A stretch of 64,000 nt of DNA from JANPPS01 sp964242575 (GCA_964242575.1 CAXTCN010000016.1:1-64000), one strand, 5' to 3'; numbered from the stretch's first letter, positions 15,596-24,561 are shown. The notes: a model not told the origin generated them from the sequence alone. Program-made: numbers and translations.

Positions 15596-15598
15596 CCC

Positions 15599-15925
15599 AT
15601 GGACCCGGCCGCGCCCACACCGTTGGACGATGCCTTGGCCCAGCTCGGCAAACTCGTGGCGGCAGGGGTTGCGCCGGAACGGATCACGCAGGAGGTCGGC
15701 GCAATCATCGCGAGTTGGGCCAGCGAGGCGGATATGGACGCGGCCACGGCGCAAGACCGCATCGAGCAGATGTGGGATGGCTTCGGCAAGGACGCGGCCG
15801 ACTTGCAGGCGGCGATCAGCGATGCGGACCAGGGCGACGCAGGCGCGCTGGCAGGTGCGGAACGGACGCTCGCCGCGTTGCAGGCCGCCGTCGCCGCGCT
15901 GGCCGCGGCGCACGAGCGGCTGTAG
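15599..15925 (+). CDS. Ala/Asp-rich helical hypothetical protein
   Basis: A 108-residue acidic protein with no recognised family. It is almost wholly predicted helix: L-D-D-A-L-A-Q-L-G-K-L-V-A-A-G-V-A, W-A-S-E-A-D-M-D-A-A-T-A-Q-D-R-I-E-Q-M-W and an Ala-rich C-terminus. No membrane segment or Cys. It begins three bases after the b561 stop, so it is probably the last gene of the hydrolase/MBL/b561 operon. It converges on the GH128 gene. Confidence 0.6.
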   Translation: MDPAAPTPLDDALAQLGKLVAAGVAPERITQEVGAIIASWASEADMDAATAQDRIEQMWDGFGKDAADLQAAISDADQGDAGALAGAERTLAALQAAVAALAAAHERL

Positions 15926-15970
15926 CGTCGGCGCGGCGTTTTGTGCAGCCGGCCTTTCGAGCGGCTATGC

Positions 15971-17440
15971 CTAGCGGGAAAAACTCCAGGTGTTCTCGCC
16001 AGCGCTGTAGTACGTGGCGCCGGCCGTGCTGGTCTCCCCGTTGAGCGTCACCGCATCGACATACAAGTTGCGGTCCGTGCTGGGCGTGCCGTCCCAGGCG
16101 TCCTCGGTGAACGTGATCCCAATCGCGTGGGACCCGGCGCCGTTCCCATTGAAGTCTCCGGTGAAGGTGAAGGTCTGCCACTCATTGTTGGCCTGGTCGG
16201 CCGTCACGACGTTCGTGGCGTCAATGACCTTTCCATCAACGCTGATCGAGAAGTTTGGGTCACCCCGGTAGTAATCACCACTCGCCTTCACGGTGATCAC
16301 GTCCAATGCAGGCGTATCGTCAATCACCCAGCTCACTTGCGAGTCCATCTGCCCGGTGCCGGACCTCATCAACTGAGTCTCCTGCCCGGCCATCACGCCG
16401 TTCATCTCAACGTTCTTCACCCAGAGATTGCGATCCGTGTCCGGCGTCCCACCCCAGGCGTCGTTCAGGAACTTGAGTTTGACTGTGTGATCGACTCCAT
16501 CGGCCCAGCTCCCGTCAATGACGATGTCTTGCCATTGCCCGAGCTTATGGTCGGCCGTGACCGTGCTGACGCCGACGCTCACGCCATCGACTTCCACCTC
16601 GAACTCTGCCGCGCCTAAGTAGTGGTCGCCGCTGACGGTCACCCTCAAATCACCAGGAGCCAAAGAAGGCGCCGGGCCATTCAGTTGGCTGAAGACTTCG
16701 CCAACGGGTGTCAGGGCGCCGCTTGCGTCAAGAACGCCGCTGTGGAGGTTCCACCCGTCTCCACCCTCGTAAGCGGCAAACCAGGCGTGCCTCTCGACGA
16801 ACGAGAGGTCATCCATCATCTCGGTTCCTGCGCGGGCGAACTCTGCCTGCTCCACTGCGCTGAACCGGCTGGGGTTGGCCCAATCTGCTAGGGCCCACTC
16901 AGTGACCCATACTGGCTTGTCATACTGGGCACTGACTGCCTCAAGCCAATGCTTGAACTCGTCAACGTTTTTGTCCGCGGAGTAGTAGTGCACCGCAATG
17001 AAATCAACGTCTAGGCCTTTGCTTCCGGCTCCAGCCATGAAGCGGCCCAGCCAGGAGTTGTCCCCAAGCACCCCATCCTGGGACGGCGCGGGCGAGCCGA
17101 GCCGCATGCCGGTGTTTTCTAATTGCGGCCATAGCTCCAATGCTTGCTCGACCGTCATATTGGCCTGATCTTGGTGGTCAGGCTCGTTGAAGCCCAGCAA
17201 AGCTGCGGCTTCCGTGGCTTTTGCGAACGTCAGGTTTTGAGAGGTGGCGTCATCATGGCCCCAAGTCATGGGGACAAAGGCTGATCTCTCAGGCGTTGAG
17301 TCCAAATCCTCCAATGGGCCTATCGACCAGTTGTAGTACCACGCGAAGCCTACCCGGTCGACGTCATCAACAGGCGTGCCTGGCATGGATGCTGAGTCCC
17401 ATGTGCCGATGCCGATCTTTTCTGGGTGTTTGATTGTCAT
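15971..17440 (-). CDS. GH128 glucanase with two CBM60-like modules
   Basis: A 489-residue modular glycosidase. Residues ~10-255 form a GH128/Asl1-like TIM barrel with acid/base Glu86 in G-F-N-E-P-D and nucleophile Glu181 in V-T-E-W-A; GH128 enzymes cut beta-1,3-glucans. Two tandem Ca-dependent carbohydrate-binding modules of the CBM60/xylan-binding kind follow (about 267-355 and 385-475), each with a Y-x-G-x-x-x-F-x-[IV]-x-V-D-G opening and D-A-W-[DG]-G-T-P-[DS]-T-D-R-N-L near the end. No signal peptide is seen, so type I or other export, or release by lysis, must be assumed. ATG 17440 has AGGTGG upstream; the TTG at 17458 is less likely. It may attack fungal or plant callose-type glucan. Confidence 0.85.
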   Translation of the reverse strand: MTIKHPEKIGIGTWDSASMPGTPVDDVDRVGFAWYYNWSIGPLEDLDSTPERSAFVPMTWGHDDATSQNLTFAKATEAAALLGFNEPDHQDQANMTVEQALELWPQLENTGMRLGSPAPSQDGVLGDNSWLGRFMAGAGSKGLDVDFIAVHYYSADKNVDEFKHWLEAVSAQYDKPVWVTEWALADWANPSRFSAVEQAEFARAGTEMMDDLSFVERHAWFAAYEGGDGWNLHSGVLDASGALTPVGEVFSQLNGPAPSLAPGDLRVTVSGDHYLGAAEFEVEVDGVSVGVSTVTADHKLGQWQDIVIDGSWADGVDHTVKLKFLNDAWGGTPDTDRNLWVKNVEMNGVMAGQETQLMRSGTGQMDSQVSWVIDDTPALDVITVKASGDYYRGDPNFSISVDGKVIDATNVVTADQANNEWQTFTFTGDFNGNGAGSHAIGITFTEDAWDGTPSTDRNLYVDAVTLNGETSTAGATYYSAGENTWSFSR

Positions 17441-17881
17441 GGCAGGCCACCTATGCAAATGGAACTTAGCTACAGGGAGCTAATGTGTTCCATCTTACAT
17501 AGCAGTAACGCGCAAATATTAATCAGAACTACATCGGTAGATATAGTTAGGATTGACAGATCATTCTCTACAATGATTAAGCTTCGTCTGGCGCTTGGGA
17601 AGGCTGTTGGCGACTATCCCTTCCACGCCCTTATCCACCGAAACGAGGGACGGTCACGATCAAGCAGGCCGCGCTCGCGGAGCGGCCATGGCGCCGGTGC
17701 GGTCGCCGTCCACCACGTAGCGCGCCGCAGGCCGCCTCGCTGACGGCCAGGCCGGCCGAGGACAAGCGCAGGCACGCCCATTTGCAACGACGACGAGCTT
17801 AACGACTTTCCGTACGGGTCGAGCAGCAGGGACCGGGTGACGCCACCGCCCAGTGCGCCGTGATGCCGTAGGCACTCAAAG
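17441..17881. other. Lower-GC intergenic region with stem-loop
   Basis: About 440 bases without a credible gene. The first 200 bases (to about 17640) are much richer in A and T than the surroundings and include the GH128 promoter. A stem-loop lies at 17461-17491: TTAGCT (17466-17471) pairs with AGCTAA (17478-17483), extended by GGAAC and GTTCC with a three-base bulge. From 17640 on the DNA is GC-rich but codes for nothing recognisable in any frame. Confidence 0.55.
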
Positions 17882-19411
17882 CTAGGTTGCCGGGCCGCGC
17901 AGGTCCGCGAGCGCGTGCATCGTGCCCTTAAGCGCCGGGTAGAGCGCCACGTAGGCGGCGAACAGCGCGTCGTAGCGGCGCTTGCGGGCCGAGTCCGGCC
18001 GGGCGCGTTCCTCCAGCGTGACCCAGCTCTCCCCGCTGCCGGCAAAGCCGACGCTCATGGCCGCAAGCCGGGCGGCCCCGAGCGCGGCCTCCACGTCCTC
18101 CTTGATGGTCCACACCGGATAGCCCGTCGCGTCGGCGATGATCTGCATCCACAAATCGGACCGCGCCGCGCCGCCCACGACGACCAGGCGCTCCTCCAGC
18201 GGCGCCGACCCACGCGCGCCGGCCTCCATGGTGTGGCGCAGCGCCAGCGTGACGCCTTCCAGCACCGCGCGATACAGGTGTGCGCGCGTGTGGAACAGGT
18301 TCAGCCCGACAAAGGCGCCCGACGCGCGGGCGTCCCACACGGGCGAGCGCTCGCCCATCAGGTAAGGCAGGAACAGCACCCCGTCCGACCCCGGCGAGAC
18401 CGCCGCGGCGCCCTCCTCCAAAATTGCGTGCGGGTCGCGCCCGGTGTCGAGCGCTTGCGCGGCCTCGGCCTGGCAGAACTGCTCGCGGAACCAGGTGACG
18501 GCCGCTCCAGCCGTGCCGGCGCCGCCGAACACGTACAAGTCCTTGTCGGCGCCAACCACGTACGGCATGGAGATGAGGCCATGCGCCGCATCGGCCTTGG
18601 GCGCGATGTAGCCCCAGCACATGCTGGTGCCCATCATCGCCACATGGTGCCCCGGCGACACCACCCCGGCCGCGAACGTCGCCACCGCCGCGTCCACCCC
18701 GCCCGCCACCACCGGCGTGCCCGCGGGCAGCCCAAGCCGCTCCCCCACCTCCGGCAGCAGCCCGCCCACCACGTCCGAGGACGCCACCAATCGCTCCGGC
18801 ATCATCCGCGCTGGGATGCCGAGCGCGTCCAGCATCTCGTGCGACCAGCCCCGCGCCGCCTGGTCGTAAACGCCGCCGATGTTGCCGGCCGAGGAGTGGT
18901 CAACCGCGACCTCCCCCGTCAGCCGGTGGATGACGTAGGCGTTGGGCGGCAGCAGCAGTGCCGTCCGCGCCCACACCTCCGGCCGCTCGTCCCGCAGCCA
19001 CATCATCTTCGTATAGCCGTAATAGCTGTCCACCCCGTTGCCCGTGATGGCGCCGAGCCGGTGCAGGTCAACGTGGGACCTGACCCACGCCACCTGCGCC
19101 TCCGCCCGCCGGTCCATCCAGATCAGGCAGGGGTGCAGCGGCTGCACCGCCTCGTCCACCGGAATGCCGGAGCCGCCATACAAGCTCGACACGCAGACCG
19201 CCTTCACCTCCGCGCCCGGCGTCCGCGCCACCTCCGCGACGCACCGCTCGACGGCGCGCAGCCAAACGTCCGGCCACTGCTCGGCCCAGTTGGGGCGGGG
19301 CGTGTCGGGCGCGTAACCGTGCGATGCCTGAGCCAGGATGACGCCGCCGGGTCCGACCAGCACCGCTTTGGTGCTCTGCGTCCCGATGTCAACGCCGATG
19401 ACGGCGTCCAT
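17882..19411 (-). CDS. FGGY-family pentulose kinase, likely D-ribulokinase
   Basis: A 509-residue carbohydrate kinase of the FGGY family (xylulokinase/ribulokinase type). It opens with the phosphate-1 motif V-I-G-V-D-I-G-T-Q-S-T-K-A and has the hinge G-G-V-D-A-A-V-A-T-F-A-A-G, the adenosine motif V-V-V-G-G-A-A-R-S-D-L-W-M-Q-I-I-A-D and a C-terminal A-A-L-G-A-A-R-L-A-A. The catalytic Asp lies in the G-G-V-D motif. It starts three bases after the stop of the ribitol-dehydrogenase-like gene and closes the transporter operon. In that setting D-ribulose, the product of ribitol oxidation, is the expected substrate. Xylulose is the alternative. Regulation presumably by the AraC protein at the operon head. 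Confidence 0.9.
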   Translation of the reverse strand: MDAVIGVDIGTQSTKAVLVGPGGVILAQASHGYAPDTPRPNWAEQWPDVWLRAVERCVAEVARTPGAEVKAVCVSSLYGGSGIPVDEAVQPLHPCLIWMDRRAEAQVAWVRSHVDLHRLGAITGNGVDSYYGYTKMMWLRDERPEVWARTALLLPPNAYVIHRLTGEVAVDHSSAGNIGGVYDQAARGWSHEMLDALGIPARMMPERLVASSDVVGGLLPEVGERLGLPAGTPVVAGGVDAAVATFAAGVVSPGHHVAMMGTSMCWGYIAPKADAAHGLISMPYVVGADKDLYVFGGAGTAGAAVTWFREQFCQAEAAQALDTGRDPHAILEEGAAAVSPGSDGVLFLPYLMGERSPVWDARASGAFVGLNLFHTRAHLYRAVLEGVTLALRHTMEAGARGSAPLEERLVVVGGAARSDLWMQIIADATGYPVWTIKEDVEAALGAARLAAMSVGFAGSGESWVTLEERARPDSARKRRYDALFAAYVALYPALKGTMHALADLRGPAT

Positions 19412-19414
19412 GCC

Positions 19415-20143
19415 CTACAGGTCCAGGCTCTGCGGCAGGATCACCAGGTCGCGGACCACGACGTTGCGCGGCCGGGTGAGCATGAACAGCACGGCCTCTG
19501 CCACCTCCTCAGGCTGCATCAGGCTGCCTTTGGCCAGCGCGTCGTCCATTTTCTCCTTAGGCCAGTCGGCGAGCAATGCCGTCACCACCGGGCCGGGCGC
19601 CACCTCTCCCACGCGGATTCCGTGCTTCATCACCTGGCGCCGCAGCGTGTGGACGAACGCCTGCACCGCGTGCTTGGAAGCGGTATAGACCGGCTCCACC
19701 ACGACCGGGACGAACCCGGCGACCGAGCTGGTGACGACGATGTCGCCGCTCCCCCGCTCGACCATGTGCGGCAACACGGCGTGTATGGTGCGGAACGCCG
19801 CGTTGACGTTGAGGTTGAGCATCCGGTCCCAGGCGTCCGGGTCGCCGCCGAGCACGTCGCCGCCGACATACGACCCGGCGTTGGCGTGGAAGATATCCAG
19901 CTTGCCCGCACGCTCCAGGATGCCCGGCGCCATGGTCGCCACGCTCCCGGGGTCGAGCAGGTTCACCACCAGTGGCATCGCGTTCGGCCCTAGCTCGGCG
20001 CACGCCTCGCGCAGCTTGGCCTCGTCCCGGTCCACCAGCACCACGCGCGCGCCGGCCCCGGTCAGCGCCCGGGCGCAGGCCAGCCCGATCCCGGACGCAG
20101 CGCCTGTGATGGCCGCGACTTTGCCCGACAAACTCTCGGTCAT
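19415..20143 (-). CDS. rbtD: SDR oxidoreductase, ribitol 2-dehydrogenase type
   Basis: A 242-residue classical short-chain dehydrogenase. The cofactor motif is T-G-A-A-S-G-I-G (13-20), the N-A-G motif is at 88-90, and the catalytic residues are Ser140, Tyr153 and Lys157. Asp38 after the second strand favours NAD over NADP. The stretch H-A-N-A-G-S-Y-V-G-G-D, M-L-N-L-N-V-N, P-G-P-V-V-T-A-L-L-A-D-W-P and the C-terminal F-M-L-T-R-P-R-N closely resemble rhizobial ribitol 2-dehydrogenases, which oxidise ribitol to D-ribulose. It lies between the permease (10-base gap) and the FGGY kinase (3-base gap). The substrate call is strong by resemblance and context but untested. Confidence 0.85.
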   Translation of the reverse strand: MTESLSGKVAAITGAASGIGLACARALTGAGARVVLVDRDEAKLREACAELGPNAMPLVVNLLDPGSVATMAPGILERAGKLDIFHANAGSYVGGDVLGGDPDAWDRMLNLNVNAAFRTIHAVLPHMVERGSGDIVVTSSVAGFVPVVVEPVYTASKHAVQAFVHTLRRQVMKHGIRVGEVAPGPVVTALLADWPKEKMDDALAKGSLMQPEEVAEAVLFMLTRPRNVVVRDLVILPQSLDL

Positions 20144-20153
20144 GGATGTATCC

Positions 20154-21386
20154 TCAGCCGCGTCCGTGGGACGCGCGCGACCGGCGCGCGAGGGAGTCGA
20201 CGATCACCGCCACCGCCAGCACCGCGCCGGTGATCATGTAACGAAGCGACGACGACAGGTCGAGCAAGGTCAGCCCGCTGGCGATGGACTGGATGACGAT
20301 GATCCCGAGCAGCGCGGAGTAGGCGCTGCCCCGGCCGCCGAACAGCGAGGTACCGCCGATCACCGCCGCCGCGATGGCGTTGAGGTTCACGTCGCCCGTG
20401 CCCGCCTGCTGGCTGGCCGACGCCAGCCGCGCCGCCGACAGCAGCCCGCCCGCCGCTGCCAGCACGGAGCACAGCACGAACGCGCTGACATACGTCGCCG
20501 TGACGTTGATGCCGGCCCGGCGCGCCGCCTCCCGGTTGCCGCCGACTGCGGTCATGGAGCGGCCCCACTGGGTGCGCTTCAGCGCGTAGTCCATCGCCAC
20601 CACGAGCAGGGCGAACAGCCCGAACATCCACGGCACGCCCCGGGCCGTGTTGAGGTAGTACACGACCGCTTCCAGCCCCACGAGCAGGACGGCGGCGCGC
20701 AGCAGCAGCCCCCCCGTGGAGCGGGGCGATAGGCCGGCGCTGCGGCGGCGCGCCGCCGTGCGCAGCTCCGAGGCCAGCCACGCAACCGCGGCCAGCGCCG
20801 CCAGCCCGTAGGCGACTGGGTGGGGCATGACCATTAACTGGCCGAAGCTCACCAGCGGCGAGCCGTAGGGCAGGTTGATCGAGCCGGTGGACCCGAGGAC
20901 GTAGAGCTGGAAGCCGAGGACGGCCAGCAGCCCGGCCAGCGTGGACACGAAGGAGGGCATCCCCAGCCGCGTGAACAGCAGGGCGTAGATCAGGCCCATG
21001 ACGGCGCCCGCGGCCAGCGCGACCAGCACCGCCACCAACACCGGCCAGCCGGCGTTGACCCAGAGCACGCCCAGCAGCGCGGAGGCGAACCCGCTGACGG
21101 AACCGACCGACAGGTCGATCTCGCCCACCATCAGGATGCAGACGACGCCGAGCGAGATAACCCCGATGGTCGCGCAGTCGAACAGGATGTTGACCAGGTT
21201 GCCGGCGGATAGGAACACCGGGTTGAGGGTCTGGAACACCGTCCAGATCACCGCCAGCCCGACTACGACCGGCAGGACGCCGAGGTCGCCCGAGCGCACC
21301 CGGTCGACGAAGCCCCGCAGCGCCCCGGCGATGCCCTCATCGGTCCGGACCCGCGCGTCGGCCCGGTCGAGCAGCGGCGCGCTCAC
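20154..21386 (-). CDS. Sugar/polyol ABC transporter permease (XylH/RbsC type)
   Basis: A 410-residue inner-membrane permease of the ribose/xylose importer family (BPD_transp_2). About ten hydrophobic segments; family signatures are I-L-M-V-G-E-I-D-L-S-V-G-S-V-S-G-F near residue 105, A-V-G-G-N-R-E-A-A-R-R-A-G-I-N-V in the EAA-like cytoplasmic loop and I-A-A-A-V-I-G-G-T-S-L-F-G-G-R-G-S near the C-terminus. At over 400 residues it is long, like XylH, rather than the ~320 of RbsC. Its ATG overlaps the ATPase stop by four bases (ATGA). Works with the adjacent ATPase and binding protein, probably for ribitol. Confidence 0.92.
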   Translation of the reverse strand: MSAPLLDRADARVRTDEGIAGALRGFVDRVRSGDLGVLPVVVGLAVIWTVFQTLNPVFLSAGNLVNILFDCATIGVISLGVVCILMVGEIDLSVGSVSGFASALLGVLWVNAGWPVLVAVLVALAAGAVMGLIYALLFTRLGMPSFVSTLAGLLAVLGFQLYVLGSTGSINLPYGSPLVSFGQLMVMPHPVAYGLAALAAVAWLASELRTAARRRSAGLSPRSTGGLLLRAAVLLVGLEAVVYYLNTARGVPWMFGLFALLVVAMDYALKRTQWGRSMTAVGGNREAARRAGINVTATYVSAFVLCSVLAAAGGLLSAARLASASQQAGTGDVNLNAIAAAVIGGTSLFGGRGSAYSALLGIIVIQSIASGLTLLDLSSSLRYMITGAVLAVAVIVDSLARRSRASHGRG

Positions 21387-22195
21387 GGCGACACCTCCTC
21401 GCCCTGGCGCGTCTCATCCTGGCGCGCCCGCCGGCTAGACCGGCGCGAGACGGAGTTGTCCACGGCGCCGGTGATCGCGCCCACCAGCTCCGCGTTGGAG
21501 GCATCGGGCGTGAACACGCCGCCGTTGCGCCCCAGCCGGAGCACCACGATCCGGTCCGCCACCGCCCGCACGTCCTCCATGTTGTGGCTGATCACGATGA
21601 CGCCCAAGCCCCGCGCCCGCACCCGCTCGATCAGGTCCAGCACCTCCGCCGTCTGCGCGACACCCAGCGCGGCCGTCGGCTCATCCAGCATGATGAGCTT
21701 GGGGTCGAGCAGCAGCGACCGGGCGATGGCGACGGTCTGTCGTTGCCCGCCGGACAGCGACGCCACCGGCTCCCGCACGCTCGGGATGCGCGCGGACAGC
21801 TCGTTGAGCAGCGTCCAGGCGCGTATCTCCATCGAAACCTCGTCGAGCCGCAGCGGCTCTAGTTCCTTGCCAAGGAAGATGTTGGCGACGACGTCCAGGT
21901 TCTCGCACAGGGCCAGGTCCTGGAACACGGTCGCGATGCCCAGCGCCAGCGCGTCGCTGGGACCGGACAGCGCCACCTCCTTGCCGCAGAAGGTCATGGT
22001 GCCCGACGTGGGCGCGTGCACCCCGGCCAGGACCTTGACCAGCGTGGACTTGCCGGCGCCGTTGTCGCCGACCAGCGCCACCACCTCGCCCGCGTGGACT
22101 TCGAGGTTGATGTCCGTCAGGGCGGATACGGCGCCGAACTGCTTGGAGATGCCTTGCAGGCTGAGCACCACCTCACGCTGCGATGTGTCCGCCAT
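21383..22195 (-). CDS. Sugar ABC transporter ATPase, single domain
   Basis: A 270-residue ATPase: Walker A G-D-N-G-A-G-K-S-T at ~41-49, signature L-S-G-G-Q-R-Q-T-V-A-I-A-R-S, Walker B L-I-M-L-D-E-P-T-A-A-L-G-V and the switch His in I-S-H-N-M. Only one nucleotide-binding domain is present, as in FrcA, unlike the duplicated RbsA/XylG form used by the second importer in this window (49487-51022). It would therefore act as a homodimer. The C-terminal tail after residue 240 is Arg-rich. It overlaps the permease gene by four bases and lies 21 bases after the binding-protein gene. Confidence 0.92.
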   Translation of the reverse strand: MADTSQREVVLSLQGISKQFGAVSALTDINLEVHAGEVVALVGDNGAGKSTLVKVLAGVHAPTSGTMTFCGKEVALSGPSDALALGIATVFQDLALCENLDVVANIFLGKELEPLRLDEVSMEIRAWTLLNELSARIPSVREPVASLSGGQRQTVAIARSLLLDPKLIMLDEPTAALGVAQTAEVLDLIERVRARGLGVIVISHNMEDVRAVADRIVVLRLGRNGGVFTPDASNAELVGAITGAVDNSVSRRSSRRARQDETRQGEEVSP

Positions 22196-22216
22196 GACCC
22201 ATGCTCCCTTATGCTG

Positions 22217-23299
22217 TTATTGAGTGAGGCCCATCTTCTTGCAGCCCTCGGCGTAGCGCCCCGTGCATAGGGCAGATGCCGGGATGATCGGCTTGCCGTC
22301 AACTTGCTTGTCAACGATCTCCGCCTTCAGGTTGTCCGCGGTCACCAGCGCCGGCACGAACAGCCGGGCGGGCGAGCCGAACAGGGTGGCGTCCGACTTC
22401 GGCGCCTCGCCGCTCAGCAGCGCGACCGCGACGTCCGCCGCGGCGGCGGCCACGATCTCGCTCGGCTTGGAGATGGTGTTGTACTGGTCGCCCGAGATAA
22501 TTAGCTGCAATCCCGCAATGGTCGCGTCGTTGCCCGTCACCGGCGGCACCGGGTTCACGCCCCCAGCCTTGAACGCTGCGATCGCGCCGCCGGCCGTGCC
22601 GTCGTTGGCCGCGACCACGCCGATGATGTTCTTGCCGAACCGCGAGATTTGGCCGCCCGCCCACTGCTGCGCCTTCGGCGGCGCCCATTCCGGCGTGTCA
22701 TACTCAGCCAACAGCTTGTAGCCGCTGTTCTCAAGCCCGGCGTGGATGCCTTTCTTAATCAGGCCAGCCGCCGCGTCGGTCGGCGAGCCGTTAATCTGCA
22801 GCAGCCCGGCGTCACCCCCCGCCGGCACGCCCTTCGCCTTCAGGTGCTGCACCAGCGACACGGCGATGGACCGGCCGATCTCCTCGTTGTTGAACGACAC
22901 GTAGAAATCAACCGGTGTGGACGGGATCGGGCGGTCATAGGCGATCACCTTGATCCCCTGCGCCTGCGCCTGCTTGACCAGGGACGCGGCGGCGGACGAG
23001 TCCACCGGGTCGAGCACGATGGCCTTGGCACCCTGGGTGATAACGGAGTTGAACTGCTGCTGCTGGCGCGACACGTCGCCGTCCGCGTTCTGGTAAAGGA
23101 CCTTGCAGGATGGGCAAATCTTTTTCATCTGCGACACAAAGCCCGGCCGGTCGTGCTCCTCGTAGCGAGTCGAGGCTTGGTCGGGCATGAGGAACGCGAC
23201 CGTCGCGTTCTCCACGGTGGCGGCGGGGGCGCTGGACGCGCCGCCGATCATGCCGAGGACAAGGGCGGCGGCGGCAACGGGTGCGGTGGACCGGGTCAT
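22217..23299 (-). CDS. Periplasmic sugar/polyol-binding protein (type 1 fold)
   Basis: A 360-residue substrate-binding protein of the periplasmic-binding-protein-like I (XylF/RhaS) group. The signal peptide ends around S-S-A-P-A-A. Mature features are V-A-F-L-M-P-D-Q-A-S-T-R-Y, D-P-V-D-S-S-A-A-A-S-L-V-K-Q-A, V-I-A-Y-D-R-P-I-P and G-V-V-A-A-N-D-G-T-A-G-G-A-I. Arg in T-R-Y-E and Asp in Y-D-R-P are typical sugar contacts. I start at ATG 23299, with AGGAAA seven bases upstream. An in-frame ATG at 23332 overlaps the regulator stop, so some coupling is possible. First structural gene of the ribitol-type importer. Confidence 0.9.
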   Translation of the reverse strand: MTRSTAPVAAAALVLGMIGGASSAPAATVENATVAFLMPDQASTRYEEHDRPGFVSQMKKICPSCKVLYQNADGDVSRQQQQFNSVITQGAKAIVLDPVDSSAAASLVKQAQAQGIKVIAYDRPIPSTPVDFYVSFNNEEIGRSIAVSLVQHLKAKGVPAGGDAGLLQINGSPTDAAAGLIKKGIHAGLENSGYKLLAEYDTPEWAPPKAQQWAGGQISRFGKNIIGVVAANDGTAGGAIAAFKAGGVNPVPPVTGNDATIAGLQLIISGDQYNTISKPSEIVAAAAADVAVALLSGEAPKSDATLFGSPARLFVPALVTADNLKAEIVDKQVDGKPIIPASALCTGRYAEGCKKMGLTQ

Positions 23300-23331
23300 G
23301 GACGTTTCCTGCTGTTGTTTACGATAAAGCA

Positions 23332-24219
23332 TCAGGCGGCAGCGGCGAACCGCGCCCCACCGTGGTGGAGGGAGCGGAACTTCGAGGGCGGCATTCCCTT
23401 GGCGGCCAGGAACTGGCGGTTGAAGTTGGACACGTTGTTGAACCCGACCTCATAGCAGATGTCCGTCACGTTCAGCTCCGCCTGGCTCAGGTGCTGGCAC
23501 GCCAGCTCGATACGCAGCGAGTTGACGTACTGCACGAACGCCATGCCGGTGTGGCGCTTGAACGAACGGGAGAACGTGCTGGCGCTTTGCCGAGTGAGCG
23601 CGGCCAGCTCCGCCTCGCGTAGGTCGCGCGTGAAGTTGCGCCCGATGTGCTGCAGCGCCAGGTTCATGGTCGTCGAAAAATAGGCTGAAGGGTCCGGCTG
23701 GAACCCGATGCCCGCGAGCAGCTCGCGCTCGCCGGCGCGGCCGAGGGTGTCGGCGATGTCCATGAACAGCGCCAGGCGGCGCGCGCCGGATGCGCCCAGC
23801 AGCTCGCGCATCAGCGGCAGCATGCGCTCGGCCGGGGCGGCTGGGAACCGGATGCCGCGGTGCGCCTCCGCCATCAGCGGCTGCAGGAAGCGCAGCTCCG
23901 GGAAAAGCGTCATGCACGCTCCGATGAACTCCGCGGTGAACTGGAGAACGAGGCACCTTTCCTCCACCACCTCCCCGTCCGCCACGTCGCTGATCCAGTT
24001 GTGCGGCAGGTTGGGGCCGGTGAGCACCAAGTCGCCCACCCCGAACGGCCCGATGTGGTCGCCCACGTACATGCGGCCGGTCGTGGCCGTCACGAGGTGC
24101 AGCTCGTACTCGGGGTGGAAATGCCACCGGACGGTCCGGAACGGGTAGCCATGCGACCAAATCTTGAACGACTGGTCGTCACGGACCTGGACAAGCTCCA
24201 GATCGGGTTTTGCCCCCAT
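23332..24219 (-). CDS. AraC-family regulator of the ribitol-type operon
   Basis: An AraC/XylS regulator of 295 residues: N-terminal cupin effector domain (about 1-130) with W-H-F-H-P-E-Y-E-L-H-L-V, and C-terminal double helix-turn-helix (about 190-290) with T-F-S-R-S-F-K-R-H-T-G-M-A-F-V-Q-Y-V-N and V-T-D-I-C-Y-E-V-G-F-N-N-V-S-N-F-N-R-Q-F. I start at ATG 24219, preceded by GGGGGAA, in preference to the TTG at 24240. Its stop abuts the binding-protein region, so it is the first gene of the same unit and presumably activates it in response to the imported polyol. Binding sites are expected in 24220-24561 or between this gene and the next. Confidence 0.9.
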   Translation of the reverse strand: MGAKPDLELVQVRDDQSFKIWSHGYPFRTVRWHFHPEYELHLVTATTGRMYVGDHIGPFGVGDLVLTGPNLPHNWISDVADGEVVEERCLVLQFTAEFIGACMTLFPELRFLQPLMAEAHRGIRFPAAPAERMLPLMRELLGASGARRLALFMDIADTLGRAGERELLAGIGFQPDPSAYFSTTMNLALQHIGRNFTRDLREAELAALTRQSASTFSRSFKRHTGMAFVQYVNSLRIELACQHLSQAELNVTDICYEVGFNNVSNFNRQFLAAKGMPPSKFRSLHHGGARFAAAA

Positions 24220-24561
24220 GTTTCCCCCGCCCGATACCAAGGCCCGCAGTTTGCCCGCGAGTCCATCTATCTTCCACTAAGTATATAGAACGCAGCCGAC
24301 CTGGCCGGCTACGCACTTTGCAGCGCAGCATTGATACTTTTTTGTTGCGGCTTTGAATGGTGGCGGGCGTTGATGCGTGGGTAGCATGAGCCGGCCTGGT
24401 CAGCCTGCGTCAACGCATCCAGTCTCGGAGCACTGCCCCGGCCAAGATGGTAAATCCGCGCTTTCCGATCCTCTTGCAAGCACATCGGCGTCGAGCGCCA
24501 TTGAATGGCACAAGGTTCCAGGACACGTTTCTACCACCGGCTGGCCCAGAGGAGAACACCA
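24220..24561. other. Divergent regulatory region
   Basis: About 340 bases between the divergent AraC gene and the malate/lactate dehydrogenase gene, holding promoters for both. GCGTTGA (24367-24373) and TCAACGC (24410-24416) form an inverted pair 43 bases apart, about four helical turns. GATGCGT (24372-24378) and ACGCATC (24413-24419) extend the symmetry. These could be AraC half-sites, but that is a guess. No gene seen. Confidence 0.4.

Noticed and set aside
17614..17881. A minus-strand reading frame following the kinase gene
   Set aside because: Arg/Pro/Ala-rich with no recognisable motif in any frame; treated as non-coding.
17915..19993. A 692-codon open frame antisense to the kinase and ribitol-dehydrogenase genes
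   Set aside because: Arg/His/Pro-rich translation without any motif; it is the mirror of two clear genes in GC-rich DNA.
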